DNA of 64,000 bases from Thermohalobaculum xanthum. GTDB lineage: Bacteria; Pseudomonadota; Alphaproteobacteria; Rhodobacterales; Rhodobacteraceae. Under the pieces are notes generated by a model. That model was not told the origin of the DNA and ran no database searches. It worked only from the letters and a program-made list of their open reading frames with translations. The translations under genes were made by a program, and so were the position numbers. This document shows, piece by piece, positions 1 to 9,658 of this stretch. The stretch spans positions 152,915 through 216,914 of the forward strand of contig NZ_JAEHHL010000009.1 of NCBI RefSeq assembly GCF_016623495.1, read 5' to 3'. Positions within the stretch are counted from its first letter, which is position 1, and each line of letters begins with the position of its first letter.

Positions 1-2
1 GC

Positions 3-1382
3 GAGATCGTCGACCTCCAGCAGGGCGACTACGAGGAGATGGACCAGCTGGCCATCGCCCGGCCCCACGCCAAGGCCGCCTATCGCATCCTGCATGCCGA
101 GGACATCGGCATCGGCGTGGCGCGCGCCATCCGCGCCGCCGTCTCGGGCCGCCCGGGCGGGGTCTATCTCGACATCCCGGCCGCGCTGATGGGCCAGACG
201 ATGAACGCGCTCGAGGGCCAGAAGTCGCTGGTCGAGGTGATCGATCCCGCGCCCGCCCAGTTGCCGGCGCCCAATGCGGTCGCGCGTGCGATCGAGGTGC
301 TCAAGGGCGCGAAGAAGCCGCTGATCATTCTGGGCAAGGGCGCGGCCTACGCCCAGTGCGACGACGTGATCCGCGACTTCGTCGAGAAGTCGGGCATCCC
401 CTACCTGCCGATGTCGATGGCCAAGGGCCTGCTGCCCGACACGCATCCGCAGTCGGCCGGCGCCGCGCGCTCGATGGTGCTGAAGGAGGCGGATGTCGTC
501 GTGATGATCGGCGCCCGCCTCAACTGGCTGCTCAGCCACGGCAAGGGCAAGACCTGGGGCACCGCGCCGAAGCAGTTCGTTCAGATCGACATCGAGCCGA
601 AGGAGATGGACTCGAACGTCGAGATCGCCGCGCCGCTGGTCGGCGACGTCGGATCCTGCGTCGGCGCGCTGCTCGATGCGATGGGCCCCGGCTGGCAGGC
701 GCCGCCCGCCGAATGGACCGGTGCCATCCGCGAGAAGGTCGAGGGCAACGTCGCCAAGATGGCGACCAAGCTGCGCAACAACAACGTGCCGATGGACTAT
801 CACAGCGCCCTTGGCCAGTTGAAGGACATCTTCCGCGAGCGCCCGGACACGATCCTGGTGAACGAGGGCGCCAACACGCTCGATTTCGCCCGCTCGATCA
901 TCGACATGCACAAGCCGCGCAAGCGCATCGACGTCGGCACCTGGGGCGTGATGGGCATCGGCATGGGGTCGGCGGTCGCCGCCGCGGTCGAGACCGGCCA
1001 TCCGGTCGTCGCGGTCGAGGGCGACAGTGCCTTCGGGTTCTGCGGCATGGAGGTCGAGACGATCTGCCGCTACAACCTGCCGGTCTGCATCGTCGTGTTC
1101 AACAACAACGGCATCTATCGCGGCAGCGAGCAGAACCCGCTGGGCGGCAGCGATCCCGCGCCGCTCGTCTTCGTCAAGGACTCGCGCTACGAGAAGATGA
1201 TGGAGGCCTTCGGCGGCGTCGGCGTCTACGTGACCACGCCTGACGAGCTGGGCAGCGCCGTGCGCGCGGCGCTCGACTCGGGCAAGCCGACCCTGATCAA
1301 CGCCATCATTGCCGAGGATGCGGGCACCGAGAGCGGCCGCATCGGCAACCTCAACCCGCAGAGCGTGCTGAGCAAGAAGTGA
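3..1382 (+). CDS. oxc: Oxalyl-CoA decarboxylase (5' truncated by window edge)
   Basis: ThDP-dependent enzyme that decarboxylates oxalyl-CoA to formyl-CoA and CO2 in oxalate catabolism. The reading frame is open from base 3, upstream of the first ATG at 39, so the N-terminal pyrimidine domain lies mostly outside the window. Visible are the central domain and the C-terminal ThDP-binding segment ([13 protein letters not shown]... then VVFNNNGIY, about bases 1021-1116). The product ends with a short Lys-rich tail (SVLSKK). It is followed 40 nt later by frc, its usual partner, so the two are very likely cotranscribed. The family assignment is strong; the missing 5' end prevents a full-length check. 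Confidence 0.95.
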   Translation, partial: EIVDLQQGDYEEMDQLAIARPHAKAAYRILHAEDIGIGVARAIRAAVSGRPGGVYLDIPAALMGQTMNALEGQKSLVEVIDPAPAQLPAPNAVARAIEVLKGAKKPLIILGKGAAYAQCDDVIRDFVEKSGIPYLPMSMAKGLLPDTHPQSAGAARSMVLKEADVVVMIGARLNWLLSHGKGKTWGTAPKQFVQIDIEPKEMDSNVEIAAPLVGDVGSCVGALLDAMGPGWQAPPAEWTGAIREKVEGNVAKMATKLRNNNVPMDYHSALGQLKDIFRERPDTILVNEGANTLDFARSIIDMHKPRKRIDVGTWGVMGIGMGSAVAAAVETGHPVVAVEGDSAFGFCGMEVETICRYNLPVCIVVFNNNGIYRGSEQNPLGGSDPAPLVFVKDSRYEKMMEAFGGVGVYVTTPDELGSAVRAALDSGKPTLINAIIAEDAGTESGRIGNLNPQSVLSKK

Positions 1383-1422
1383 TCGGCCCGCACCCAGCAT
1401 TCAAGGAAAACGAGAGGACGGC

Positions 1423-2694
1423 ATGAAAGCTCTCGACGGAATCAAGATTCTCGACTTCACCCATGTCCAGTCGGGGCCGACCTGCACCCAGCTCCTGGCC
1501 TGGTTCGGCGCGGACGTGATCAAGGTCGAGCGCCCCGGCGTGGGCGACGCGACGCGCAAGCAGCTGGTGGACGTGCCGGGGGCGGACAGCCTCTACTTCA
1601 CGATGCTGAACCACAACAAGCGCTCGATCGAGCTCAACCCCAAGACCCCGAAGGGCAAGGAAATCCTGACCCGGCTGGTCAAGGAATGCGACGTGCTGGT
1701 CGAGAACTTCGCCCCGGGCGCGCTCGACCGCATGGGCTTCTCCTGGGAGCGGATCCAGGAGATCAACCCGCGCATGATCATGGCCTCGGTCAAGGGCTTC
1801 GGCCCGGGCAAGTACGAGGACTGCAAGGTCTACGAGAACGTGGCGCAGTGCGCCGGCGGCTCGGCCTCGACCACCGGCTTCCTCGACGGCCCGCCGCTGG
1901 TCACGGGCGCGCAGATCGGCGACTCGGGAACGGGCCTCCACCTTGCGCTGGGCATCGTCACCGCGCTCTTCCAGCGCGAGCGCTCGGGCCGCGGCCAGAA
2001 GGTGCTGGCACCGATGCAGGACGGCGTGCTCAACCTGTGCCGCGTCAAGCTTCGCGACCAGCAGCGCCTCGAGAAGGGGCCGCTGACCGAGTACTCGCAG
2101 TACGGCGAGGGCATCCCCTTCGGCGAGGCGACGCCGCGCGCGGGCAACGACTCGGGTGGCGGCCAGCCCGGCCGGATCCTCAAGTGCAAGGGCTGGGAGA
2201 CCGACCCGAACGCCTACACCTACTTCATCACCCAGGCGGCCGTCTGGGAGAAGGTCTGCGACGTCATCGGCAAGCCGGAGTGGAAGGAGGACCCCGAGTT
2301 CGCCACCCCGAAGGCGCGGCTGCCGAAGCTCAACCTGATCTTCGACACGATCGAGCAGTGGACCATGACCAAGACCAAGTTCGAGGTGATGGACATCTGC
2401 AACCCGCTCGACATTCCCGTGGGCCCGATCCTGTCGATGAAGGAGATCGCCGAGGACGAGGGCCTGCGCGCCACCGGCACGATCGTCGAGGTCGAGCACC
2501 CGGAGCGCGGCGCCTACCTGACCGTCGGCTGCCCGATCAAGTTCTCGGACTGCGATGTCGAGGTGACGCGCTCGCCGCTGCTGGGCGAGCACACCTCCGA
2601 GATCCTGCGCGACGTGCTTGGCTACTCGGACGACGAGATCCACGAGATCGCGGGTTCGGGCGCCATCGGCGAGCTTCCCAAGGCGGCCGAGTAA
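1423..2694 (+). CDS. frc: Formyl-CoA:oxalate CoA-transferase
   Basis: Class III CoA-transferase that moves CoA from formyl-CoA to oxalate, giving formate and oxalyl-CoA for Oxc. The 423-aa length is normal for Frc. The catalytic aspartate sits in the [11 protein letters not shown] segment, and the flexible glycine loop is visible as SGGGQPG. The start at 1423 follows a purine-rich GAGAGGAC. It forms the oxalate core with oxc just upstream, and its product formate feeds Fhs two genes downstream. CaiB/BaiF relatives act on other acids, but the adjacent oxc and the glycine loop favour true Frc. Confidence 0.95.
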   Translation: MKALDGIKILDFTHVQSGPTCTQLLAWFGADVIKVERPGVGDATRKQLVDVPGADSLYFTMLNHNKRSIELNPKTPKGKEILTRLVKECDVLVENFAPGALDRMGFSWERIQEINPRMIMASVKGFGPGKYEDCKVYENVAQCAGGSASTTGFLDGPPLVTGAQIGDSGTGLHLALGIVTALFQRERSGRGQKVLAPMQDGVLNLCRVKLRDQQRLEKGPLTEYSQYGEGIPFGEATPRAGNDSGGGQPGRILKCKGWETDPNAYTYFITQAAVWEKVCDVIGKPEWKEDPEFATPKARLPKLNLIFDTIEQWTMTKTKFEVMDICNPLDIPVGPILSMKEIAEDEGLRATGTIVEVEHPERGAYLTVGCPIKFSDCDVEVTRSPLLGEHTSEILRDVLGYSDDEIHEIAGSGAIGELPKAAE

Positions 2695-2717
2695 CGGCCC
2701 GCACAACCATGACCGCT

Positions 2718-2735
2718 CCTCCCCGCGAGGGGAGG
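2718..2735 (+). other. Intergenic stem-loop between frc and the formyltransferase gene
   Basis: A perfect 7-bp stem (CCTCCCC / GGGGAGG) is closed by a GCGA tetraloop in the 115-nt gap between frc and the next gene. No U-run follows, so it is not a convincing intrinsic terminator. It could be an mRNA processing or stability element that sets unequal expression inside the operon; that role is inference. Confidence 0.4.
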
Positions 2736-2809
2736 CCACGATCAGCGACGCCTGCCGGGCCCTCGGATCCCGCCGCCGCGTCGCGACAGACGAGAGACAG
2801 GGGAAAACC

Positions 2810-3727
2810 ATGCGCCTCATCGTGAACGGACAGCAGGCCTTCGGCCGGGCGGCGCTCGAGAAGATCCTCGAGGCCGGCAAGGACGAGGTCGTGGGCGTCT
2901 ACACAGCGCCCGACAAGGAAGGCAAGCCGATCGACCCGCTGAAGGAGGCCGCGCTCGAGCACGGGCTGCCGCTGTTCCAGCCCCCGAACTACAAGGACAA
3001 GGCGGTGCTCGACGAGATGCGCGGGCTCGACGCCGACCTGATGGTCATGGCCTACATGATCATCTTCGTGCCGGAAGAGGCGCGGAACATCCCGCGGCAC
3101 GGCTCGATCTGCTTCCACCCGTCGCTGCTGCCGCTGCACCGCGGCCCGTCGTCGATCAACTGGCCGATCATCTGGGGCTCGACCAAGACCGGCCTGAGCT
3201 GGTTCTTCCCCGATGACGGGCTTGACGAGGGCGACATCCTGCTGCAGCGCGAGGTCGAGATCGGCCCCGACGACACGCTGGGCGACGTCTATTTCAAGAA
3301 GATCTTCCCACTCGGCATCGAGACCACGCTCGAGGCGATCGACCTGATCCGCGCCGGCAACCCGCCGCGCACGCCGCAGGACGAATCGAAGGCGACCTAC
3401 GAGAGCTGGTGCCGCAAGAAGGACGCCCAGATCGACTGGTCGAAGCCCGTGGCGGACGTCCACAACCTGATCCGCGGCTGCAATCCGCAGCCCGGCGCCT
3501 GGACCACGCTGGGCGAATCCGAGATCCAGGTCTTCGACGCGCGCCGGGCCGAGGGCAGCGGCACGCCCGGCGAGGTCGTGTCCGTATCCGAGGATGGCGT
3601 AACCGTGCAGGCCTCGGGCGGCCGGATCGTCGTAAAACGCGTCCGCCCGGCGGGCGGGGCCAAGGTGGCCGCGGCCGAGTGGGCCGCCGAAGCCGGTCTG
3701 AACACCGGCGCCAAGCTCGGCGCCTGA
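2810..3727 (+). CDS. Formyltransferase-fold protein resembling the 10-formyl-THF hydrolase domain
   Basis: A 305-aa protein with an N-terminal formyl_trans domain (about 1-180) and a C-terminal FMT_C-like domain. It resembles the N-terminal hydrolase domain of 10-formyltetrahydrofolate dehydrogenase (ALDH1L1) more than methionyl-tRNA formyltransferase: [17 protein letters not shown] then [12 protein letters not shown], carrying the expected catalytic His and Asp. No aldehyde dehydrogenase domain follows. The ATG at 2810 has GGGGAAAA upstream; the frame stays open further upstream but only over frc. Lying between frc and fhs, it probably handles one-carbon units from oxalate, for example hydrolysing 10-formyl-THF or moving a formyl group. 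The substrate cannot be read from sequence. Confidence 0.8.
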   Translation: MRLIVNGQQAFGRAALEKILEAGKDEVVGVYTAPDKEGKPIDPLKEAALEHGLPLFQPPNYKDKAVLDEMRGLDADLMVMAYMIIFVPEEARNIPRHGSICFHPSLLPLHRGPSSINWPIIWGSTKTGLSWFFPDDGLDEGDILLQREVEIGPDDTLGDVYFKKIFPLGIETTLEAIDLIRAGNPPRTPQDESKATYESWCRKKDAQIDWSKPVADVHNLIRGCNPQPGAWTTLGESEIQVFDARRAEGSGTPGEVVSVSEDGVTVQASGGRIVVKRVRPAGGAKVAAAEWAAEAGLNTGAKLGA

Positions 3728-3764
3728 GACATCGCGACCAGGGACAGAGGGGATCGCAAGAGTC

Positions 3765-5432
3765 ATGTCCGATATTGAAATCGCCCGCAAAGCCAACAAG
3801 AAGCCGATCCAGGAGGTTGGCGCCAAGCTCGGCATCCCGTCCGAGCACCTGCTGCCCTACGGCCACGACAAGGCCAAGGTCTCGGCCGAGTTCATCAAGT
3901 CCGTGGCCGACCGCCCCGACGGAAACCTGATCCTGGTGACCGCGATCAACCCGACGCCGGCCGGCGAGGGCAAGACCACCACCACCGTGGGCCTCGGCGA
4001 CGGGCTCAACGCTATCGGCAAGAAGGCCGCGATCTGCATCCGCGAGGCCTCGCTCGGCCCGAACTTCGGCATGAAGGGCGGCGCCGCGGGCGGTGGCTAT
4101 GCGCAGGTCGTGCCGATGGAGGACATGAACCTCCACTTCACCGGCGACTTCCACGCGATCACCAGCGCCCATAACCTGCTGGCGGCGATGATCGACAACC
4201 ACATCTACTGGGGCAACACGCTCGACATCGACGTGCGCCGCGTTGCCTGGCGGCGCGTCATGGACATGAACGATCGCGCGCTGCGGCAGATCACCTGCTC
4301 GCTCGGCGGCGTCGCCAACGGCTTCCCGCGCGAGGCCGGCTTCGACATCACCGTGGCCTCGGAGGTCATGGCGATCCTCTGCCTCGCCGCGGATCTCGAC
4401 GACCTCAAGAAGCGGCTCGGCGACATGATCGTGGCCTATCGCCGCGACCGCTCGCCGGTCTACTGCCGCGACATCAAGGCCGACGGCGCGATGACCGTGC
4501 TGCTCAAGGACGCGATGCAGCCGAACCTGGTGCAGACGCTCGAGAACAACCCGGCCTTCGTGCATGGCGGCCCCTTCGCCAACATCGCGCATGGCTGCAA
4601 CTCGGTCGTTGCGACCAAGACGGCGCTGAAGCTTGCCGACTACGTCGTGACCGAGGCCGGCTTCGGCGCGGACCTGGGCGCCGAGAAGTTCTTCGACATC
4701 AAGTGCCGCAAGGCCGGTCTCTCGCCCAAGGCGGTGGTGATCGTCGCCACGGTGCGCGCGATGAAGATGAACGGCGGCGTCAAGAAGGACGCGCTGGGCA
4801 CCGAAAACGTCAAGGCGGTGACCGAGGGCTGCGCCAATCTCGGCCGGCACATCGAGAACGTGAAGAAGTTCGGCGTGCCGCTGGTCGTCGGCATCAACCA
4901 CTTCGTCACCGACACCGACGCCGAGGTGCAGGCGATCAAGGACTACTGCGCCGAGCGCGGGGTCGAGGCGATCCTCAACACCCACTGGGCGAATGGCGGC
5001 GAGGGCATCAAGGAGACGGCGAAGAAGGTCGTCGAGCTCTGCGAGGGTGGCAAGGCCGCGTTCAAGCCGCTCTACGAGGACGGCCTGGGCCTGTTCGAGA
5101 AGATCGAGACCATCGCCAAGTCGATCTATCGCGCCGACAGCGTGACGGCCGACAAGAAGATCAAGGACCAGCTGAAGCAGTGGGAGGAGGCCGGTTACGG
5201 CAACCTGCCGGTCTGCATGGCCAAGACGCAGTATTCCTTCACCACCGATCCGAACTGGCGGGGCGCGCCCACGGGCTTCGACCTGCCGATCCGCGAGGTT
5301 CGCCTCTCGGCCGGCGCCGGCTTCGTGGTGGCGATCTGCGGCGAGATCATGACCATGCCTGGTCTGCCCAAGGTGCCCTCGGCCGAGGTCATCGGGCTGA
5401 ACGCCAATGGCGACATCGAAGGCCTGTTCTGA
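3765..5432 (+). CDS. fhs: Formate--tetrahydrofolate ligase
   Basis: ATP-dependent synthesis of 10-formyl-THF from formate and THF. The 555-aa length matches the family. The P-loop-like [18 protein letters not shown] lies near residue 65, and a conserved [20 protein letters not shown] stretch follows. In this operon it captures formate released from oxalate by Oxc and Frc and delivers it to the folate pool. The start follows AGAGGGGATC upstream. The gap to the USP gene is 13 nt, so they are cotranscribed. Confidence 0.97.
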   Translation: MSDIEIARKANKKPIQEVGAKLGIPSEHLLPYGHDKAKVSAEFIKSVADRPDGNLILVTAINPTPAGEGKTTTTVGLGDGLNAIGKKAAICIREASLGPNFGMKGGAAGGGYAQVVPMEDMNLHFTGDFHAITSAHNLLAAMIDNHIYWGNTLDIDVRRVAWRRVMDMNDRALRQITCSLGGVANGFPREAGFDITVASEVMAILCLAADLDDLKKRLGDMIVAYRRDRSPVYCRDIKADGAMTVLLKDAMQPNLVQTLENNPAFVHGGPFANIAHGCNSVVATKTALKLADYVVTEAGFGADLGAEKFFDIKCRKAGLSPKAVVIVATVRAMKMNGGVKKDALGTENVKAVTEGCANLGRHIENVKKFGVPLVVGINHFVTDTDAEVQAIKDYCAERGVEAILNTHWANGGEGIKETAKKVVELCEGGKAAFKPLYEDGLGLFEKIETIAKSIYRADSVTADKKIKDQLKQWEEAGYGNLPVCMAKTQYSFTTDPNWRGAPTGFDLPIREVRLSAGAGFVVAICGEIMTMPGLPKVPSAEVIGLNANGDIEGLF

Positions 5433-5445
5433 GGGGAGAAGGGCG

Positions 5446-6306
5446 ATGCCGGTCAAGAAGATCCTGGTTCCGGTGCGCGGCGACGGCAAGGGCGAGAACA
5501 TTCTCGCCCACGCGGCCGCCATCGCCCGCCATCACCACGCGCATGTCGAGGTGCTTCACTGCCGGGCCCGCCCGGCGGACATGATCCCCTACGGGGTCGT
5601 GGTGCCCTCGGCCCTGCGCGAGCAGATCAAGCGGCAGGCCTCAGAGCTCGCCAATGCCGAGGAGGAGGCGCTCGTCAACAGCTTCGTCGGCCTCCTGCCG
5701 GAGCTCGGTCTCTCGCGGACCGATGGCAGCACCGGCCATGACGGCGCGACGGCGAGCTGGCACGAGGAAGAGGGCAAGATGGCCGACGTCATCCGCCCCT
5801 GGGGTCGGCTCGCCGACCTCATCGTTGTCGCCAAGCCCGACCGCGACCGCAATCTCGGCTCCAACACGCTGCGCGCCGCGCTCTATCACTGCGGCCGGCC
5901 GGTCCTGATGGTCCCGCCGACCGACACGGCGCCCAGGTCGGTCTGTCACCATCTGGCGATCGCCTGGAACGGCTCGATGCAGGGGAGCCGCGTCGTCGCG
6001 CTCTCGCTCGACCTGCTGCGCGAGGCAGAGGCCGTCACGATCCTCGACGGCGGCTCGCACCATGCCGCGACGAGCGGCGAGGAGCTTGCCCGCTATCTCG
6101 GCTTCAACGGGGTGACGGCGGGAATCCACCGGATCGACGCGTCGCACAGCCCCGGCGAGGTGATCCTCGCGGAGGCCGCGAAAGCCGGCGCGGACACGCT
6201 CGTGATGGGCGCCTACAGCCACAGCCGCGAGCACGAAACCGTCTTTGGCGGCGCCACGCAGCATGTCGTGGACCGCTCGACGATGCCTGTTGTCCTGGCG
6301 CACTGA
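5446..6306 (+). CDS. Universal stress protein, two USP-like domains
   Basis: A 286-aa cytoplasmic protein. The N-terminal domain begins KKILVPVRGDGKGENIL and ends near GRPVLMVPPTD; the second runs from about residue 165 (HLAIAWNGSMQGSRVV) to the TMPVVLAH end, with VMGAYSHSREHETVFGG resembling the USP phosphate-binding GxxG(x9)G/S pattern. The ATG at 5446, after GGGGAGAAGGGCG, is preferred over an in-frame upstream ATG inside fhs. As last gene of the oxalate/formate operon it may respond to energy or acid stress during growth on these substrates; that is inference. Confidence 0.85.
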   Translation: MPVKKILVPVRGDGKGENILAHAAAIARHHHAHVEVLHCRARPADMIPYGVVVPSALREQIKRQASELANAEEEALVNSFVGLLPELGLSRTDGSTGHDGATASWHEEEGKMADVIRPWGRLADLIVVAKPDRDRNLGSNTLRAALYHCGRPVLMVPPTDTAPRSVCHHLAIAWNGSMQGSRVVALSLDLLREAEAVTILDGGSHHAATSGEELARYLGFNGVTAGIHRIDASHSPGEVILAEAAKAGADTLVMGAYSHSREHETVFGGATQHVVDRSTMPVVLAH

Positions 6307-6365
6307 GACGGGGGCGCGGAAACGCTAAGCGTATCAGAAAATTGCGCGAAATGCCCTGAAACGTG

Positions 6366-6393
6366 TTGATTTCTGGCGTGTTGTGCCTAGGAT
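6366..6393 (+). promoter_or_regulatory. Candidate sigma-70 promoter for the tct transporter
   Basis: TTGATT (6366-6371) and TAGGAT (6388-6393) are separated by 16 bp in the 238-bp gap upstream of tctC. A palindromic operator begins 7 bp downstream, where +1 is expected. Assignment is by eye only. Confidence 0.4.
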
Positions 6394-6399
6394 TTTGGT

Positions 6400-6413
6400 G
6401 CTGGTATACCAGC
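6400..6413. promoter_or_regulatory. Palindromic GntR/FCD-type operator
   Basis: GCTGGTATACCAGC is a perfect 14-bp palindrome whose core TGGTATACCA matches the kind of site bound by FCD-subfamily GntR repressors. It overlaps the predicted start of transcription for tctCBA, so bound repressor would block initiation. No GntR gene lies in the window; it may be to the left, before oxc. Confidence 0.6.
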
Positions 6414-6544
6414 CGCTTCGCCGAAGCGTAACGAGGAAGGACCGAGATCGGGCCGCAGGCCCGGGTGAAACGATGGAGCATCAAGACCGGAAAACCGGCG
6501 CGTTCCATCCATGTGGCAGATGCCACGAGTTAGGGAGGTTACGA

Positions 6545-7510
6545 ATGACTATCACTCGTCGTCTGATGGTGCTTGCGAGCGCCGCGGCAGTTGGTTTCGC
6601 CGGCATGGTCGGCGCAGCTCACGCGTTCGAACCCAAGAAGCCCATCGATTTCGTGATCATGGCCGGCCCGGGCGGCGGCGCCGACCAGATCGCGCGTTTC
6701 CTGCAGTCGGTGGCCGAGAAGAAGGACATGACCAGTCGTCCGCTCGTGCCCAACAACAAGGGTGGCGGATCGGGCGCCGAGGCGCTGATCGCGCTCTCGA
6801 CGACGAACGACCCGGATCACACGATCCTTGTCACGCTGAACTCGTTCTTCACCACGCCTTTGCGGCAGCCCAACCTGGGCATCGACATCCAGACCTTCAC
6901 GCCCGTGGCGATGATGGCGGTCGATCCCTTCGTGCTCTGGGTCCACAAGGATTCCGGCATCACCACCTTCGAGCAGTGGCTCGAGACGGTGAAGGCCGCC
7001 GGCGGCGAGTACGTGATGGGCGGCACCGGCAAGGGTCAGGAAGACTCGATCGTGATCGCGTTCATGTCGGACGCCTTCGGCTTCAAGGTGAAGTACATCC
7101 CCTATGACGGCGGCGGCGCGGTGGCCAAGGATCTCGCGGGCCAGCAGATCATGGCGACCGTCAACAACCCCGCCGAAGCCAAAGGCTTCTACGAGGCCGG
7201 AGACTTCGTGCCGCTCCTTGCCTTCTCCGACGAGCGCATTCCGGGCATCGACGTGCCGACCATGAAGGAGAAGGGGCACGACTTCAGCTACTACAACCAG
7301 CGTGCCGTCGTGGGCGCCCCGGGCATGTCGGACGACGCCGCGGCTTACTACCAGAAGCTCTTCGCGGACATCTACAACACCGAAGAGTGGCAGGGCTACA
7401 TGGAGTCCGAAAGCCTCTCGCCTCTGTGGATGAACCCTGACGAGCAGAGGGCCTACTGGGAGACCCAGGTCGCGAACCACAAGGCACTGCTCGCGGCGAT
7501 GGGCGAGTAA
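6545..7510 (+). CDS. tctC: Tripartite tricarboxylate transporter substrate-binding protein (TctC family)
   Basis: Periplasmic solute receptor of a TTT system, 321 aa. A signal peptide (MTITRRLMVLASAAAVGF...) is predicted to be cut after AHA at about residue 28, before FEPKKPIDFVI. The typical receptor motif FVIMAGPGGGADQIAR follows. The ATG at 6545 has GGGAGG at 6533-6538. It starts the operon with tctB and tctA. TTT receptors bind carboxylates such as citrate, tartrate or terephthalate. The neighbouring oxc-frc-fhs genes suggest oxalate or a related small acid; the ligand is inference. Confidence 0.92.
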   Translation: MTITRRLMVLASAAAVGFAGMVGAAHAFEPKKPIDFVIMAGPGGGADQIARFLQSVAEKKDMTSRPLVPNNKGGGSGAEALIALSTTNDPDHTILVTLNSFFTTPLRQPNLGIDIQTFTPVAMMAVDPFVLWVHKDSGITTFEQWLETVKAAGGEYVMGGTGKGQEDSIVIAFMSDAFGFKVKYIPYDGGGAVAKDLAGQQIMATVNNPAEAKGFYEAGDFVPLLAFSDERIPGIDVPTMKEKGHDFSYYNQRAVVGAPGMSDDAAAYYQKLFADIYNTEEWQGYMESESLSPLWMNPDEQRAYWETQVANHKALLAAMGE

Positions 7511-7551
7511 GTCCTGACACCGCAACGATAACATAAGACAAGGGGGGCCAG

Positions 7552-8052
7552 ATGCGGCTTGGAGAGATCATCACTGCGGCCATTCTGGCCCTCCTCGCGA
7601 TCTACCTGATGTGGAAGAGCACCAGTCTGGAGATCGGCTACATCCGCGGCGAGGGCCCGGGCGGCGGCTTCTGGCCGTTCTGGCTCTCGTTCATCATGCT
7701 GCTGTCGACCGGCTGGATCGCGGTCAACTGGTGGCGCGGCACGAGCCCGCCATCGCAATCGGACGAGCCGGTCCTCGACGCCTATGGCTGGAAGATGCTG
7801 GTGTTCGTCGGCGGCGGGATCGCGGCCTTCGTCGCTCTGATCCCTATCATCTCGATGTACGGCGCGATCTGTCTCTTCCTGATCTACTACCTGAAGTTCC
7901 TTGGCCGCCATTCGTGGTTCGTGACACTCGCCCTCTCCATCGGTCTGCCGATCGTCTTCTTCTTCTTCGAGGGCGCCATGCGGATCACCATGCCTACCGG
8001 CATGTCCTTTACCGAGCCCGTCTTCAACCTGCTCTACGACATCATCTACTAA
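7552..8052 (+). CDS. tctB: TTT transporter small membrane subunit (TctB family)
   Basis: A 166-aa protein with about four transmembrane segments, starting with an N-terminal hydrophobic helix (ITAAILALLAIYLMW). The GEGPGGGFWPFWLS segment is typical of TctB. Start at 7552 after AAGGGGGGCC. It sits between the receptor and large permease genes in the usual C-B-A order, with 41 and 24 nt gaps, so one transcript is expected. Confidence 0.9.
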   Translation: MRLGEIITAAILALLAIYLMWKSTSLEIGYIRGEGPGGGFWPFWLSFIMLLSTGWIAVNWWRGTSPPSQSDEPVLDAYGWKMLVFVGGGIAAFVALIPIISMYGAICLFLIYYLKFLGRHSWFVTLALSIGLPIVFFFFEGAMRITMPTGMSFTEPVFNLLYDIIY

Positions 8053-8076
8053 GCCGCGCTCAGCAGGATCTGACAC

Positions 8077-9579
8077 ATGGAAATCCTATCCCTCCTCGGC
8101 GACGGCATGGTCCTGTCGCTCCAGCCGCTTAATCTCTTGCTGATCATCGTCGGCGTGACGGTGGGTCTGTTCATCGGCGCGATGCCCGGCCTCGGTTCGG
8201 TGAATGGTGTGGCGATCCTGTTGCCGATCACCTTCCTCGTGCCGCCCGGCTCGGCGATCATCTTCCTGGCGGCAATCTACTACGGTGCCATGTATGGCGG
8301 TGCGATCTCGTCGGTGACGCTCGGAATTCCCGGCGCCTCGACGGCGGTGGCGACCACATTCGACGGCCGTCCGCTGGCGCTCCAGGGCAAGGCGGGCCTT
8401 GCCCTCGTCGCAGCGGCCGTTGCCTCCTTCGTCGGTGGCACCGTCGCCAACATCCTCTTCACCGCTTTCGCTCCGCTTCTGGCCTCGGTCGCACTCTCCT
8501 TCGGCCCGCCCGAGATCTTCGCGCTCATGCTGCTCGCCTTCGCCACCTTCGTTGGCTTGGGCGGCGACGACATCCCGAAGACGATCCTGTCGATCTGCAT
8601 GGGCCTCGTCTTCGCTGCGATCGGCTTCGACCAGGTCTCCGGCGCGCCGCGCCTGATCCTCTTCGACATCAACGGCTTCCTCAAGGGCATCAACTTCCTC
8701 GTCCTCGCCATCGGGGTCTACGGCATCGGCGAGATGATCTGGACGATCTACTCGACCCGCGGCGAGATCACGACCACCAAGGCGGAAATCTCGGTCGGGC
8801 AGATCTGGCGTGACATCAAGGAAGTCGGCCAGCGCGGCTGGAAGGGCACCGCAATCGGCTCGTTCCTCGGCTTCTTCGTGGGCATCCTGCCCGCCGCCGG
8901 TGCGACGCCCGGCTCGCTCATGTCCTACGGCGTCGCCAAGATGGTGTCGCGCAAGCCCGACGAATTCGGCAAGGGCCATCCGGGTGGTGTCTGCGCGCCC
9001 GAGGCCGCCAACAACTCCGCCTCCACCGGGGCGATGCTGCCGATGCTCACCCTCGGAATCCCCGGCTCGCCCACCACGGCCGTCCTCCTCGGCGGCATGG
9101 TGATCTGGGGTCTGACCCCGGGGCCGCGGCTCTTCGTCGAGCAGACCGAGTTCGTCTGGGGGCTCATCGGTTCGTTCTACGTCTCGAACGTCTTCGCGCT
9201 CCTGATCAATCTCGCGTTCATCCCGCTCTTCATCTGGATGCTCCGGATGCCGTTCACGATCCTCGCGCCGCTCATCTTCGTTCTGTCGGTGATTGGCGGC
9301 TACGCGGCACTTCGCGACATGTTCGACATCTGGCTCCTCCTGGTCTTCGGCTTCGGCGCCTTCTTCCTCCGGCGGTTCGACTATCCGCTTGCGCCCGCGG
9401 TCCTCGCCATCGTGCTCGGGCCTATCGCCGAGCCTACGCTGCGGCAGTCGCTGCTTCTCTCCTCGGGCGATCCGTCGATCTTCTTCACGCGACCGATCTC
9501 TGGGCCGATCATGGTGATCGCGATCATCCTGATCCTCCTGCCCCTGGCGAAGTTCCTGCGGCAGAACAAACCGGCCTGA
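8077..9579 (+). CDS. tctA: TTT transporter large permease subunit (TctA family)
   Basis: A 500-aa polytopic permease. The family hallmark near the N terminus (LFIGAMPGLGSVNGVAILLPI) recurs as a second half-site (GILPAAGATPGSLMSYG... then LTLGIPGSPTTAVLLGGM), reflecting the internal duplication of TctA. It ends the tct operon and is followed by a strong terminator hairpin at 9612. Substrate import is driven by an ion gradient in known members. Confidence 0.95.
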   Translation: MEILSLLGDGMVLSLQPLNLLLIIVGVTVGLFIGAMPGLGSVNGVAILLPITFLVPPGSAIIFLAAIYYGAMYGGAISSVTLGIPGASTAVATTFDGRPLALQGKAGLALVAAAVASFVGGTVANILFTAFAPLLASVALSFGPPEIFALMLLAFATFVGLGGDDIPKTILSICMGLVFAAIGFDQVSGAPRLILFDINGFLKGINFLVLAIGVYGIGEMIWTIYSTRGEITTTKAEISVGQIWRDIKEVGQRGWKGTAIGSFLGFFVGILPAAGATPGSLMSYGVAKMVSRKPDEFGKGHPGGVCAPEAANNSASTGAMLPMLTLGIPGSPTTAVLLGGMVIWGLTPGPRLFVEQTEFVWGLIGSFYVSNVFALLINLAFIPLFIWMLRMPFTILAPLIFVLSVIGGYAALRDMFDIWLLLVFGFGAFFLRRFDYPLAPAVLAIVLGPIAEPTLRQSLLLSSGDPSIFFTRPISGPIMVIAIILILLPLAKFLRQNKPA

Positions 9580-9611
9580 TCGGCGCCTCGGCCGCGCTCT
9601 GAAAACTGAAA

Positions 9612-9634
9612 GGGCCCGCCAAACCGGCGGGCCC
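9612..9634 (+). terminator. Hairpin terminator between tctA and the convergent quinone oxidoreductase gene
   Basis: A perfect 9-bp stem (GGGCCCGCC / GGCGGGCCC) with a 5-nt loop (AAACC). It is followed on the plus strand by CCTCTTGCTTCC and preceded by an A-rich stretch that reads as a T-containing tail on the minus strand. It probably serves both converging genes. Confidence 0.8.
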
Positions 9635-9658
9635 CTCTTGCTTCCTGGTGCGGCGCCT

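Noticed and set aside
3294..5522. Long minus-strand open frame (742 aa) opposite fhs
   Set aside because: It is the antisense shadow of fhs, has low-complexity Arg/Asp/Val-rich content and no family resemblance.
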